Shown: in pieces, positions 42,518 to 53,558 of the stretch
Numbering within the stretch: the first letter of the stretch is position 1
Layout: each line of letters starts with the position of its first letter
NCBI GenBank assembly: GCA_019828595.1
Contig: JAHQRK010000006.1
Location: forward strand, 3,038,001-3,102,000
Source of the DNA: Aphanomyces cochlioides
Taxonomy: Eukaryota > Oomycota > Saprolegniomycetes > Saprolegniales > Verrucalvaceae
Length of the DNA stretch: 64,000 nucleotides
Direction of reading: 5' to 3'
Position numbers and translations under genes: made by a program
The notes under the pieces: model-generated
The model's input: only the letters and a program-made list of their open reading frames with translations
Database searches by the model: none
Told to the model about the DNA's origin: nothing

Positions 42518-44214
42518 CTTCGCTTTAGTGACATTGTTTTCTTTGTCCATAAAAAAACCAAGATATACTTTGAAAATCTGTACAGTAAAGTCATTAAACC
42601 GAGGTCATTTTATGGACTTCCTCAGGGAAGCATTCTCGAAGGTCCAAACATTAAAACCTCGTTTTAATGACAATTTGAGCTCAGTATTGTGGATTCGCTA
42701 GAAATTTCCCAATTTGGATTCGTTTTTGTATCAATCTCCAATCGCGCTAATACATTGGATGAATGAAAATTAGAACAGTACTTTCTCAAGGGAACTGTAC
42801 TTTCTTTAAAATTTTATTCAGCCAATCAAAATCGCCCAAAATATTTATTAGCCAATGGCGTCGATTGGTGAATCGATCCGCCGGCGTGATTCGATTGAAC
42901 GGGGTCTGGAAATTCGTATCAAATCAACAATACATTTAACACTAATTTAAATATCAAATTAAAATTCACTAAAATACACACATGAAGAATAGTGACATAT
43001 ATATGTTATTAAAGCGAGGTTAAAGTTCATATTACTATTATGCATTCGATTCCAAATTGGACTGGGCTGTCGAATCGAATCGACTTGCCAGAATCGACTA
43101 GCCAATCATATATCAGTATTTCCAATATTTTGACCAATCAAATCACCTTAATTATATGACTTGGGAAAGGCCGTGGGGAAAGGCCATGATGGACGCTGAC
43201 TCGCGGAAGATACGCGCGGCGTCTTGATGGTTCATAGCGAGGTTGTATTGGGCGTAGAAATCATGCATGACGGTATTCTGGGATGCAGGTACCATTGCTA
43301 GGAAGAAATTGTACTTAACTTTGTATACTATACAATATTTCATATTAAATTTAGCATAGTAGATTGCTATGCGATTTGGCCAATGACCTGCCAAGTCCAC
43401 ATTTCACTGAAAAGGACAATATCAAAAGTGATATTTCATTTTTACCTTTTTCTTCGTACTGTACTCACGTTCCATACCTTTTACTCGCTCTTTCAGGAGC
43501 GTGAATGTATTCTGGATCACTGGGAAAGATTTGAGGGGCTCTTATGTGAGAATAATAAATCTAGAGCAGTGGCTACAGTGTTGTATGACTCTCTGAGGTC
43601 GAATGTATAAAATATCAGTTTGCCTAGATTACCATTTTTGATATAAAATTTTTGACTTGAAATTTGTAAAAAATATTTAGTATATTCTGCATAGCACAAT
43701 CGATCCAAAACCGATCCTATTGGCTATTTGTGCATTCTTTTTTAATGGGTAAAATTGTCCAATCAATTGATGATATTTCTTCATTTGATTTCGAGTTGTC
43801 GAAACATGAGCGCCATCGAGTCAGCCATATCGCATCACGCCAGCACGAACACCGCCATGCACTGTTTGTTCGGTTACTTCTTCCTCGGAATTAAGCGTCG
43901 ACAGTTGGCAATCGTTTATGGCAAGAACTATATTCCCAATTGAACAGCCAATCAAAATCATTTCTGAAAATTTCAGCCAATCGGCGTGATAGGTGGATCG
44001 ATTTGTGATTCGATTAAGCACCCACCCAAAATTTGTATCAAATCAATAATAATTGACATGAATACGTGAGTGAAATGATACTTTTCTCAATATTTTCTGT
44101 ATATTTTGATACAAATAGCCTTGTAGAAAGTACACTTTGGTATGTGATTGGTGCATTTTAGTGACATATTTGCAAGGTCCTTTTGGTCAGATCTTCAAAG
44201 TCACTTGATGGCGC
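42518..44214. other. Gene-free stretch with dispersed CCAAT-rich repeats
   Basis: About 1.7 kb. Two copies of a dispersed repeat with AGCCAATCA boxes and an ending like TTTGTATCAAATCAATAATA lie at about 42818-42945 and 43943-44055. A plus-strand fragment at 43805-43943 (MHCLFGYFFLGIKRRQLAIV) resembles the N-terminal HTH of a DDE transposase but stops at once. A minus-strand fragment at 43152-43300 ends in a plausible coding tail without a partner. No complete gene. Confidence 0.4.
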
Positions 44215-46995
44215 ATGGACCTCCGCCAGATCCTCAAAGCCAAGGAGAAACCCGACTTGGGGACGATCAAAGCAAAGCTATCGGCGTCGTACAACAGTGT
44301 CAAGCAGCAAAAGAACGCGCGCCGTGTCTGTCAGCTCGATCTAGACATTGCCTCTCGAGCTCCCAAACCAGTTGACGAGGTGTTGAGTTTGACGACTAGC
44401 GCACCGCCGCGCGCGGCTGTGTCGAATCCGAGCAGTAGCCCGTATCCACCAGATTTCAACCGGTTTAAACCGAATCTTGCGCATCTGCCGCCTGAATTCC
44501 TCCGTGCCCGACCGGAACCAGTTGAAGTTGCTCCTCAAGTGTTGCCTGCCTCACCAACACGCTTACAACCTTCCTCAACCTCGACAAGTTCGTCCAAAAA
44601 AAAGAAGAAAAAGCAACAAAACAAAGAGACAAAGGCCGTTCCATCTAATCCACATGAACGACATCGCGACAAGCAGATGGCATTGCGTGCCCGTGCTGAC
44701 GAGAAACGTGCGAGTTTGGGGCTGCCGGCCCTGTTTCCAACCCAAGCGCCAATTTTGATAGAGGCATCAGGCTCCGAGTCAGATGAAAGTCCTCGTAAAC
44801 CACCCACGATTTCAGCTTCGTCATCTCGTGAAGATATCTGGATGGCCGCTCTTCGAGAATTTGAAGCCGGACAATCACGAGTCGCATCATCGTCTTCATC
44901 TTCGAGTGAGCCAGAGTTAGATAAAGATCAAGAAGCACGTCATCAAGAGCGTCAAGCCAAGCTTAAAGCTCGCGCCAGCGTCAAGCGAGCCCAAGTGGAA
45001 GCAGAGAGTCGAATTAGTGCCGTACGTGCGCGTGCAGAACAAGCTCATGCAGAAGAACAGGCACGCCGAGAAGCCGAAGAAGCTCGGTTGTTTGAGATTG
45101 AGCGGGCACGAATCGAGCGTGAACGAGCCATGATCGAAGAAGGCAAAGCACGTCTTGCATTTGAAAAACATGCCAAGCTCGCGGCAGAACGGGCGCGTCT
45201 TGAAACGATGCGAAAAGTCATCGACGAGCAAGTCGCAGCTCTTGCCGCTCAACGAGCTGAAGAAGCTGCCCAAGCCGCGCGTCGAGCAGAAGAATTGAAA
45301 CAAGCTGCTCTCGCCAGACGAAAGAAGGACCAGCTGGAGCTTCATCGTCAAGCCAAGGAAAAAGAAACGACCGAAAACTCGTCGTCTCCAAACAAAGAGC
45401 CACCGCTTCCAGCTGTCGAAGGATCAATAGAGCCACTGGTGGAGCCATCTATCTCCGTTGCAGCGACGCAGGAAGAACCACCCATGGACGTACGACGTTC
45501 CGTTGTGACAATCCAAAAAGAAAAGGGCACATCCAGCAGTAGTAGTAGCAGCAGCAGCAGTAGCAGTGACGACGAAAATGACAACAATGACGAAGCCAAC
45601 AATAAGAAGCAAGCTAAGCCTCCATCGCGTCCAGCAGTCCGCAAGAAAAAAACTCCAGTGGCGACTACGAGAAAGCCAACAAGCCAAAAACAAGGAAGCA
45701 GCCATCAAAAGATACAAAGACCCAAGGCAAAGCCTGTCCAGGCCAAAAAGAAAACTGCGACACCAACGTCGTCGACACCGTCACCATTGCCCGTGAGACG
45801 ACGGCGACGTCGACAGCTGCGTGGAGTCTCATTGCCAATGTGGATGACTCTCGGTCTTCAAACAACTCATTCAACAACGCAAGTCGATTGGCAAGTGCAC
45901 ACACAAGCCATGATGCGACGCGCAACTCGAGGAGATGCCACGCGAGTCAATTTGCGCTCAATTCTTGATGCGAATGAGGCCAAGTTCGCTCCACTTGTTG
46001 AGGCATATAATCGATCAAGGCAGGAAGCAGCCTTGGCAGTAGCAAATCATGTCGAACTTCCACCAGTTCAAATCGAAAGCAATGCTCCTCATCAAGATCA
46101 AAACATGCAAGTTGACGGAGAAACCATTGATCCCGAGACAACCTTGGAGAATGACCAATGCGACCAGACTGAAGTCGACAAAGGACCATCACACATCAAA
46201 CATACACAGCCGACAGACACTCCACTTGGAAGAAACGGAATTCCTGAAGGCTTCGTGGATCCAGCACAAGTGGCCAAAGAACGCGCACTTCTTGAGCTCG
46301 AGCGTGTAAAATTAAACGCTGAGCGACTCAAGGTGGAGCAACGTCTTGCAGCACTGGCTGCAGCAGAAAAACGAGCAAACAACAATCCCAATGAGCCCAC
46401 CACATCGTTTTTGCGGCCAACGCCACCGAGGGATAAAGACGTGGCAGTTCATACCCGTGCATTGCAAGCCAGAGCTCGAATGAAGCGAAAAAAGACACCA
46501 CTTCGACGAAGCCGTGCGTTTTCATCGACGTCATCGTCTTCGAGCGACAACATGTCGGACTACGCACAGGATCATTCAATGCCGACGCGCAAGAAAACCA
46601 AATCAGTCGTACGTCACACGTCTCGCAAGTCACGTGTGATTGAAATTGTGGAAATCTCGGATGAATCGTCGGATGATGCAAGTCCGCTGCTACCGCCGCG
46701 CATCATCGAAACACCAGCTCAACGCACGTCATGGTTTACCAATCTATTGGAATCAACAGCCCAAGAGCAAGACGATGATGGCGATGTGCCGGAAGGAAGC
46801 CCACCACCCGAAGCTGCAGACTTGTCACTCGAAGCAGACATTCCTACCATGGAAGTGTCAACTGAAACAACCGAAGCTCCTGGGGATGTAGCAGCAACGG
46901 TAGACACCAGCGCAATCGTAGCCGAGGTAGTAGTTAAAGAAGCAACGTCAGAAGAAGCTCCGGAGGCGGCGACAGACGGAGCGATGATTCTTTGA
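44215..46995 (+). CDS. Large charged coiled-coil protein, hypothetical
   Basis: A 926-residue single-exon frame. The N-terminus (MDLRQILKAKEKPDLGTIKA) is followed by a Pro-rich linker, a basic Lys-rich patch (KKKKKKQQNK, about 125-137), and a long Ala/Glu/Arg/Gln coiled coil (about 235-400). A poly-Ser tract then an acidic stretch lie at about 440-465, and another basic region (KKKTATPTSS...RRRRRRQLRG, about 515-545). A second coiled coil is at about 685-725 and the C-terminus is acidic. Multiple basic clusters suggest a nuclear or nucleic-acid-associated structural protein; that is inference. No catalytic domain is recognised. The poly-Ser tract is an AGC/AGT codon repeat and could vary in length. 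Confidence 0.75.
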   Translation: MDLRQILKAKEKPDLGTIKAKLSASYNSVKQQKNARRVCQLDLDIASRAPKPVDEVLSLTTSAPPRAAVSNPSSSPYPPDFNRFKPNLAHLPPEFLRARPEPVEVAPQVLPASPTRLQPSSTSTSSSKKKKKKQQNKETKAVPSNPHERHRDKQMALRARADEKRASLGLPALFPTQAPILIEASGSESDESPRKPPTISASSSREDIWMAALREFEAGQSRVASSSSSSSEPELDKDQEARHQERQAKLKARASVKRAQVEAESRISAVRARAEQAHAEEQARREAEEARLFEIERARIERERAMIEEGKARLAFEKHAKLAAERARLETMRKVIDEQVAALAAQRAEEAAQAARRAEELKQAALARRKKDQLELHRQAKEKETTENSSSPNKEPPLPAVEGSIEPLVEPSISVAATQEEPPMDVRRSVVTIQKEKGTSSSSSSSSSSSSDDENDNNDEANNKKQAKPPSRPAVRKKKTPVATTRKPTSQKQGSSHQKIQRPKAKPVQAKKKTATPTSSTPSPLPVRRRRRRQLRGVSLPMWMTLGLQTTHSTTQVDWQVHTQAMMRRATRGDATRVNLRSILDANEAKFAPLVEAYNRSRQEAALAVANHVELPPVQIESNAPHQDQNMQVDGETIDPETTLENDQCDQTEVDKGPSHIKHTQPTDTPLGRNGIPEGFVDPAQVAKERALLELERVKLNAERLKVEQRLAALAAAEKRANNNPNEPTTSFLRPTPPRDKDVAVHTRALQARARMKRKKTPLRRSRAFSSTSSSSSDNMSDYAQDHSMPTRKKTKSVVRHTSRKSRVIEIVEISDESSDDASPLLPPRIIETPAQRTSWFTNLLESTAQEQDDDGDVPEGSPPPEAADLSLEADIPTMEVSTETTEAPGDVAATVDTSAIVAEVVVKEATSEEAPEAATDGAMIL

Positions 46996-47602
46996 CTTGC
47001 GCGCCAAATTACAAAATGAAAATAAATCCTCAAAATGATATGAAAATTGAAACAAACATGGTGCAGAAAGCTCTTAAAACATGTCGATTCTTTTTAAAAT
47101 CATTAAAAGAAACATTGGGTGTGCCTTAAATATTCTTTTTTGTTCTCTTGAAGGAATTCAATACTTGAGTATGTCGTTTCGCGCACTACTGTTGCTTGCA
47201 AAGCAGGAGACTCGGTGAAATTAAGTAGCACAGGGTATCGCGTTGTGCGCACTTGATTATCAATTTGCATCGAATGAACTGATGCATGAAGGGACAAATG
47301 TGCCATCTCTTTCGTCCACGTTGCTTGAAATCCCAATGTATTCCACGAGATATACAGCAATTCACTAGGCTTGCTATCGACCAACGACACAGGAGTAAAA
47401 GAAATAAGAGGCGAGCTTTGACGTCATTCTTTTTCACAAGTTGCATTACAAGGTTGTTTTTACAGAGAAAAACATTTGAAACTATTTTTTCCACGTAATA
47501 TACTAACTTTTGTATGGACATACCGGCGTTGCACATGGACGATGTAGAATCGTGCCGTCAAGGAGATCAGTATCGCCATTCTTACTCTTTCTCTTGCCCG
47601 CA
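46996..47602. other. Intergenic spacer
   Basis: No gene recognised between the coiled-coil gene and the small basic-protein gene. Confidence 0.35.
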
Positions 47603-48061
47603 ATGAGCCACCTCGACAGCATTCGATCGCTCGCAAACCAAGCTGGCCAAACCATGACGCTTGTTGCCGCAGTGGGCAAAGAAAAAGCAACTCGTGCTGC
47701 GAGTGTTGGCAAGGAAAAGGGTCTCAAAGCGTATGCCCATGCTGCCGTGGCCGCGTCAGCCGGACGATCCACACTTGAGAACCGACTAAAGCAAGTCCAG
47801 ACTTCGTCGACATATCAAAACGTCAAGCAGCGCTTGTGGTCCAAGTCATCAAGCGGATCGTCCCAGTCGACGGACACTGTGCACTTTGCCAGCACAGAGA
47901 AAGAATACTACAAAGTCGATCCATCCAAGGTCGTCGTCCAGCGTTCAAACTCAAGTCGACGTGTGAATAAAAGCCAACCGAGCCTCAAACGAAGTGCCAC
48001 AAGTGTCGAGACGTCTCGTGTGCCATCTCGAGACCTTGTTGCAACTGAAGTGGAGTTTTGA
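47603..48061 (+). CDS. Small basic Ser-rich protein, hypothetical
   Basis: 152 residues from the ATG at 47603 (MSHLDSIRSLANQAGQTMTL). The first 60 residues are Ala-rich and probably helical, with two VGKEK units (VGKEKATRAASVGKEKGLKA). The rest is Ser/Arg/Lys-rich and likely disordered, with many potential phosphorylation sites (RSNSSRR, SLKRSATS). No signal peptide or membrane span. An in-frame upstream extension to 47510 is unlikely. The next gene, a PP2C phosphatase, starts about 90 bp downstream on the same strand. Function unknown. Confidence 0.6.
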   Translation: MSHLDSIRSLANQAGQTMTLVAAVGKEKATRAASVGKEKGLKAYAHAAVAASAGRSTLENRLKQVQTSSTYQNVKQRLWSKSSSGSSQSTDTVHFASTEKEYYKVDPSKVVVQRSNSSRRVNKSQPSLKRSATSVETSRVPSRDLVATEVEF

Positions 48062-48148
48062 TGGCGGTTTCAGCTCGAGAACTCCCTTGATTTAAAGACG
48101 TCGCGAAGAGATGTCACTGTATACCATGCGTAGAATATATGGAGAGAT

Positions 48149-49216
48149 ATGGTGTTGCCAAATGTGATTGTTGTCGTTACATCGAAGTTAGGATCAGTCT
48201 GGATGATCGCATTCACTGCAACCACTGATGTGGGCAACTGCCGCGCCAACAACGAGGACTTGTATGTCGTTTTGCCAGATTTGCCAATGTCGCAAACGGA
48301 TTTCGCAAAGAGACGATCTGCGGTCGTGGTATTAGACGGTCATGGCGGCATCCGCGCAGCATCGTTTGTTCGTCAATTCTTTGAGACTGAATTCATCAGC
48401 AGCGAGCACTACGGCGTCAACACAGCCAAAGCTCTAGAAGGATGTGTCCAAACACTCGACAAACGATTCCTGGAGCTAGCTCGGAAACAGCACTGGCTCA
48501 CTGATGGCACAACTCTTGTCGCTATTGTGATAGAAGACACACCGAATGAAAGAAAACTGACGGCAGCCAACGTCGGCGACTCGCGAGCAATCTTTATTTC
48601 GCCACATCACACAAGAGAAATCACAAGAGATCAGAATGCAGCTCGATCTGACGAAGCCCATCGCGTTTATGATAGTGGTGGATTCGTCTCTTTCACCAAC
48701 CGGTATCGACCCCCACCAACAGCTCTTGTTCGCCCTCTTCGATGCCTACGCCATGTACGATCTATGGTTTGCAACGCAATTTAGCTCTTGTAGATTGTTG
48801 ATGGATGGAACAAACGGGTCAAGCATCGCCCCCTTCGGGTTTATCCTGGTGGACTTGCAGTGACCCGATCAATCGGAGACTTGGATTGCAAGCAAGCAGG
48901 GGTTGTCATTTGCGATGCTGAATGCGTCGAGTATGTCCTGACATCCCAAGCCAAATGCCAACAAGACACATCAGCAAGCAGTGGTCTTATCATCGCGTCC
49001 GATGGTGTCTGGGGTGTCGAGTCTACTCACGCAGTTTGGCGATGTGTAAGTAAGCAGCTCGAGACCCGATGCTCTCTTCAAGAGCGAGCAAATATCGTGA
49101 GCGCAAGTGTTGTGTCGCTTGCCAAGCTACACCCTCGCAGCACTGACAACATCACCGCTGTTGCTGTGGTCTTTGATCAAATCTATCACCTTCGAAATGT
49201 CACCTCGCTTCAGTGA
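48149..49216 (+). CDS. PP2C-type protein phosphatase, two exons
   Basis: A Mn/Mg-dependent Ser/Thr phosphatase of 342 residues. Exons 48149-48754 and 48794-49216 join through a 39-bp GT-AG intron that restores RVYPGGLAVTRSIGD. Motifs in order: DVGNCRANNED, VVLDGHGG (metal-binding Asp and Gly), DGTTLVAIVI, LTAANVGDSRA, GGLAVTRSIGD, LIIASDGVWGV and TDNITAVAV (last metal Asp). All metal ligands are present, so it should be active. The start could be the later ATG at 48203 (MIAFTATTDVG), since the first 18 residues are hydrophobic and atypical. The segment just before the intron (about 185-202) is unusual and might hide a second splice choice. Confidence 0.85.
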
Positions 49217-49742
49217 CAAATGTCAGATAATTTAAGGTATCGGAGCTGTGGGACCCCAGAGGTGTCGTCAGGTCCGAGACTTATCCGGATGAAACCCAAG
49301 TTATTTTAAGTCCAGAGTGAAAATATCTTGGGTATTGCTCCTTTAGGTCCCACACCACTGATAGGCTAAAATATAACTTACATTTCCATCCACTGGAGGC
49401 ATATCAAGATAAAAGTACACTTCATGACAATAGAATTCATGAACAATCAAGCAATAAGCTACACTAGAGCTGCAAATGGAATTAAAACGAGCAAAATCGT
49501 AGGAATACAGCTCAAATCTATAACCTAACAACGCAATAGAGCATACATATGCACGCAACCTAGACAGTGTGGCTTTTGTTCTCGCAGCAAGGGCAAGACC
49601 AAAGTCCATCGACAGCGGAAATTAGCCTCCATATGCCATACTATAATAGTATTGAAAAATGAACATGTATTCTGGTTTTATTCTTTTTTCGCTGTGTATG
49701 GATGCTTGGTTCATGTTGTCATTCCTCTTGAAATGGAAAATA
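49217..49742. other. Intergenic spacer
   Basis: No gene seen. It ends at the Harbinger-type element that starts at 49746. Confidence 0.35.
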
Positions 49743-49745
49743 TAA

Positions 49746-50484
49746 GAGCGCGTTCGGTGGCCACTGAAATATCATGAAATTGATTTGGGGAAACATAGAG
49801 AAAAGCGTGATATCGGACATATCATGATATTTTGTATGCGTTCGGTTGCTCATCTGACTGCAATATGGTCAATCAATAATCCGAATAAATATATCGCTTT
49901 CCGGACATCGGAGCTGAAATGACTCGTGATCACCACCAGTGTTTCTCATGCAATATCGAAGGTTGGGTGTCCGCGTGCGAAATGGGACGCTGAGAAGGAT
50001 GCTTACCCGACAATATAGAGAAAGATCATCAGCTTCTCACGGCTGCAAATATGTTTGGTCGATTGCAATCAACCTCGACGTTCAAGGATAATTAGGAGCG
50101 AGTGAAATACGACAGTGTCCATGCGTAACAACTCATGGGCTCGATACTTGTTCACTGTGGCGTCCAATATCTCGCTGACGTAAGCTGCTCCAGATAGTAT
50201 GGAAGTTCGAGAAGGCTCGGAGCAAAGATAAGTAACCGCGTACCAATTCGCAATCACTAGCAGAAGGGAGCGTCGCTGCACCATCCACACACTCGAGACC
50301 AGCCAGAGAAATATACAAGGTCAGACCGATATATTTTTATCATGATATTTTTGTGATATTTTGAAGAAATATCATACTATTTTGTTGACAACCGAACACC
50401 ACAAAGACAGACAATTTCATGAAAATGGATTTTTTCATGATATCACAAAAATATTATGATATTTCGTGGCCACCGAACGCGCTC
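49746..50484. mobile_element. Decayed PIF/Harbinger-type element, 739 bp
   Basis: Inverted ends GAGCGCGTTCGGTGGCCAC at 49746 and, complemented, at 50484, with ATATCATGA-like extensions. TAA flanks both sides (49743-49745 and 50485-50487). A minus-strand relic at 50069-50290 (ILSGAAYVSEILD...HELLRMDTVVFHSLLIIL) matches the N-terminal region of Harbinger nucleases, so it is a deleted autonomous copy rather than a pure MITE. Confidence 0.85.
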
Positions 50485-50487
50485 TAA

Positions 50488-50934
50488 CCAATGAAATTTC
50501 TCCAATTTCATATTTTCTAACCAATAATTATATTCTTTGTATTGTCATTTTCAACCAAATTTGTGGTTTTGACCAAAATGCGAATTCATTTTCAAATCGA
50601 TTTCATAATACTGAAGTGGTGTGTGTTTTGCGTGAGTCAGGTGGCTGATCGATTCTGATTGGCTGACTAATTTTAATTTTTAATTCTAGCCAATCAGAGA
50701 AGCCCGTTCGATTCGGAATCGATTCCAAACCTCGGTCGATTCAAACCGTTCCTCACAATTTTGTATCAAAAGCACAATACAACCAATCAAATCATTTCAA
50801 ATGGTATAAATGAATATTCCTCCCTGGGTCTCAAAATATAAGTTTTTTGTATAGGACCCAGGTCAGGACCCACTGTGAATACAGGTACAATATCTACTAG
50901 CTATTTCTGTGCAATCATGAACTCTAAGAGCATC
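50488..50934. other. Spacer with one dispersed CCAAT-rich repeat
   Basis: Between the two Harbinger elements. A copy of the dispersed repeat is at about 50636-50800 (TGATTGGCTGA, AGCCAATCAGAG, TTTTGTATCAAAAG). No gene. Confidence 0.4.
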
Positions 50935-51084
50935 TCCACCGATGCGTCTATTCAAGTTGTATCACAAATATCTAACCGCGAATTTGATATTATCGAGCCA
51001 CCAGTCCTTTCAACTTGCCTTTAAATTTAGAAAAGGGTCATTTCATGTCAAACAGCCTGATAAATTTAGCTTTGGGAATAGCAG

Positions 51085-52010
51085 GTGACAATTTCGAAAA
51101 CGGTTGAGATGGAGGAGCCGTCGAAAGTGCGAGGGGTCAACTACCGGTCGCATGAAGACGTGGCTGTTTGCAGCGCGTGGTTGTTTGTCAGCTGTGATCC
51201 TATCCAAGGGATCTATCAATCCAGTGATGAGTTCTATATCAAGGTGAAGGCCAAGTTCGAAGAAATCCTTCGGGCAGACCACAAGTTTGTTGCGGAATGA
51301 ACGCCTGAATCCCTTGCCCAAAGGTTCCAGACCATATTTCGTGCTGTGTCAAAGTTTGTCGGTTGTTACGAGCATGTTGTTGGAACTCTTGGCAGTGGGC
51401 GGAGTCCTACTGATGTCCAAAGTGATGCCATTGCACTCTACGAATCGAAAAATCTAACGGAGTGTTCAAGTTTGCACAATGTTGGAGCTTGCTAAAAGAC
51501 TCGGCAAAGTGGGGAGCTCGGCGCGATGCAAATCAAAAGCGAAAAGGATCCTCAAAGAGGCCACTCGAGACAATGTCCGAGGACTTCACTCATGATCAAA
51601 CAGCAACTTCACGAGCGAAAACCTCACAATCGATTTCACACGTCGACAAAAATGACGAAAAAGGTGTCAGCAAGGCTAAACTGGAACGCAATAATCTGGC
51701 TCTGTATGCTCGACAGGTGAAAGCTGCTGAACGTGCGGTAACGAACTCTGACATGCGCATGCGCATTGCCCAAGAACAAATGGAAATCAACTTGTTTACA
51801 CTCCAAGCTAACCCAGCCGACAGTGAGATGAGCGAGTTTCTTCAACTTAAACGCCAGGCAGTGCTAAACCGTCTTCGTGCTGAGGCAGCTTCTTCTCGTC
51901 AAATGGAAGAGCCACGTGAGTCGCCTTCATCACTACCATCACAACACAAGTGGCTTCAAACAGCGAAATCGTCAATGAACGTCTTGAAGATCACGTTGTA
52001 TAAACTTTAA
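51085..52010 (+). pseudogene. Harbinger Myb/NAM-associated protein, frameshifted
   Basis: The first part (51085-51300; start possibly at 51109, MEEPSKVRGVNYRSHEDVAV) is a trihelix/Myb-like DNA-binding region ending in a TGA. The frame continues (SLAQRFQTIFRAVSKFVGCY), then shifts near 51460 into 51462-52010 (FKFAQCWSLLKDSAKW, the NAM-associated motif), with a long helical tail. In intact Harbinger elements this partner recruits the nuclease to the ends. Confidence 0.75.
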
Positions 52011-52059
52011 TGAATACTAGTTTACATTATCTTTGAGTTTACTTCTACAGTGTATCCTA

Positions 52060-53312
52060 TTGATCGCCGTGAAGACTCCAAAGATGTTCTACCAAATCTG
52101 TTTGAAGTTGAAAGTGCTTGTTCTTGTCGTGAAGCTTTGCTGTTCTCAAAATTAATCCGCCTATACCCAAGGTGTCCTGAAAAGCCGGTGGCCTTGCAAC
52201 AGTAAATTGTTCAGCGCCTTCTGTGCCATCGTGCTTTCAGTACGCCAAAGCAACGTTCCACGTCTTTGCGGCATTATTCTTGGCACTGAGAAAAGTGCTG
52301 CCGCTTTGTGCCGTGGGGGTGCTCAATAGATTTGACAAACACAGGCCAATTAGAGTAGATTCCGTCTGCGAGAAAATAGGGTGTGTCGTAGCTATGTCCT
52401 GCATTGGAATATTTAAATACATCATTTTGTTGTCGTACCATTGATTTTAAAGTGCACTTGCGCAGATTCACCACGCAGGAGGTTGTGGAATAGTGGTGAT
52501 TGGTCAAGAATATTGATGTCGTTGAGTGAGCCTGGAGAGCCAAAGTTACAATGCCACACCCGCAAGCTGTAGTCAGGAACAGCCTCAAGAACCTTTGTGG
52601 GCTTGGCAGCTTTTCCTTTATGCATTCCAGCCGCATACATTGGACAGTTCTTCCACTGCCAGTGCATGCAGTCAATTGATCCAATCATACCTATAAAAAC
52701 CCTGCTTGCATTCTCGACAAGTAGCTTTTTCACCTCTTCTGGTGTTGGGGGTCGAAGATACTCGGGTTCAAATGCCTTGAGCACAGCCAAACAAAAACGT
52801 TTCAAGCAGAGGTCTATAGTTGATTCGGCCATCTCGAGATTTTCATCAATAGAGTCGAACGATGTTGCGTAGGCCAGGACTCTTAGAGCTGCAGTTATTT
52901 TGAGGTGTGTCGATATGCCAACACAACGAGCAGCGTTAGCCTTCTGCTCGAAATAATTGTCGACGGCGGGGACACCATTCATCAATTTGTCAAAGAGGCG
53001 TCGACTCACACGAAAGCGACGCCGAAAGTCTAGACTGTTGTAGACTGGATTGAGTACAAAGTATTGCTCCATCAACCGCAAATGACGAGCGTGGTAGTTA
53101 CGTTGCTTGTTGGATGAACGGCCTGGTCGAGATCCACCTGGCTTGGCTGATTCATGCAACATCCAACGTGGTCTGGCTTGCAATAGCTCAGCGAGCATTT
53201 CCTCCTCCTCATGTTCGTCAATGAGTTCGGCCACGAGATCTACTTCCGAACGCGACTTCAAGCTGACAACGACTGGGCTTTGCATTTGGCTGTGTTGGTG
53301 GAGAACAACCAC
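52060..53312 (-). pseudogene. Harbinger DDE_Tnp_4 nuclease, frameshifted near the end
   Basis: 296 intact codons (53312-52422): an acidic N-terminus, an HTH-like region (NYHARHLRLMEQYFVLNPVY), FRVSRRLFDKLM, LAYATSFDSIDENLEMAEST, then the core GMIGSIDCMHWQWKNCP (first Asp) and GSPGSLNDINILDQSPLF (second Asp). A one-base shift near 52430 moves the frame so that YFLADGIYSNWPVFVKSI, the segment preceding the catalytic Glu, is read out of frame, and further decay follows to about 52060. Confidence 0.85.
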
Positions 53313-53558
53313 AAACTGGGATCATAAAAATAGAAGTGACGTTTTTATGCGGATATCACCTGTTTAAAATAGACGTGCTGGTGGAGATGCTCTAATGTCA
53401 CTAAAACCAGGAACTCTCACACTGGTATATGGCAAATAGGACAATACCTGTGTAATATTGTATGCGTTTAGAAAGGCTTGTTTCCTATTGTTTGATTGGA
53501 TCATTCTTGAATTTGATGCCAGGCAAAAGAGCGCGAAGAACGACACGGGAAGGTAGCG

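Larger units (their letters stand above)
50938..53392. mobile_element. PIF/Harbinger element, 2,455 bp, two genes
   Basis: Inverted ends GAGCATCTCCACC... at 50938 and, complemented, at 53392, with the 3-bp target duplication TAA (50935-50937 and 53393-53395). It carries the usual pair of genes: a Myb/NAM-associated protein on plus and a DDE nuclease on minus, converging near 52040. Both are damaged. Confidence 0.93.

Noticed and set aside
45534..45570. AGC/AGT run as an intergenic microsatellite
   Set aside because: It lies inside an open coding frame and encodes a poly-Ser tract.
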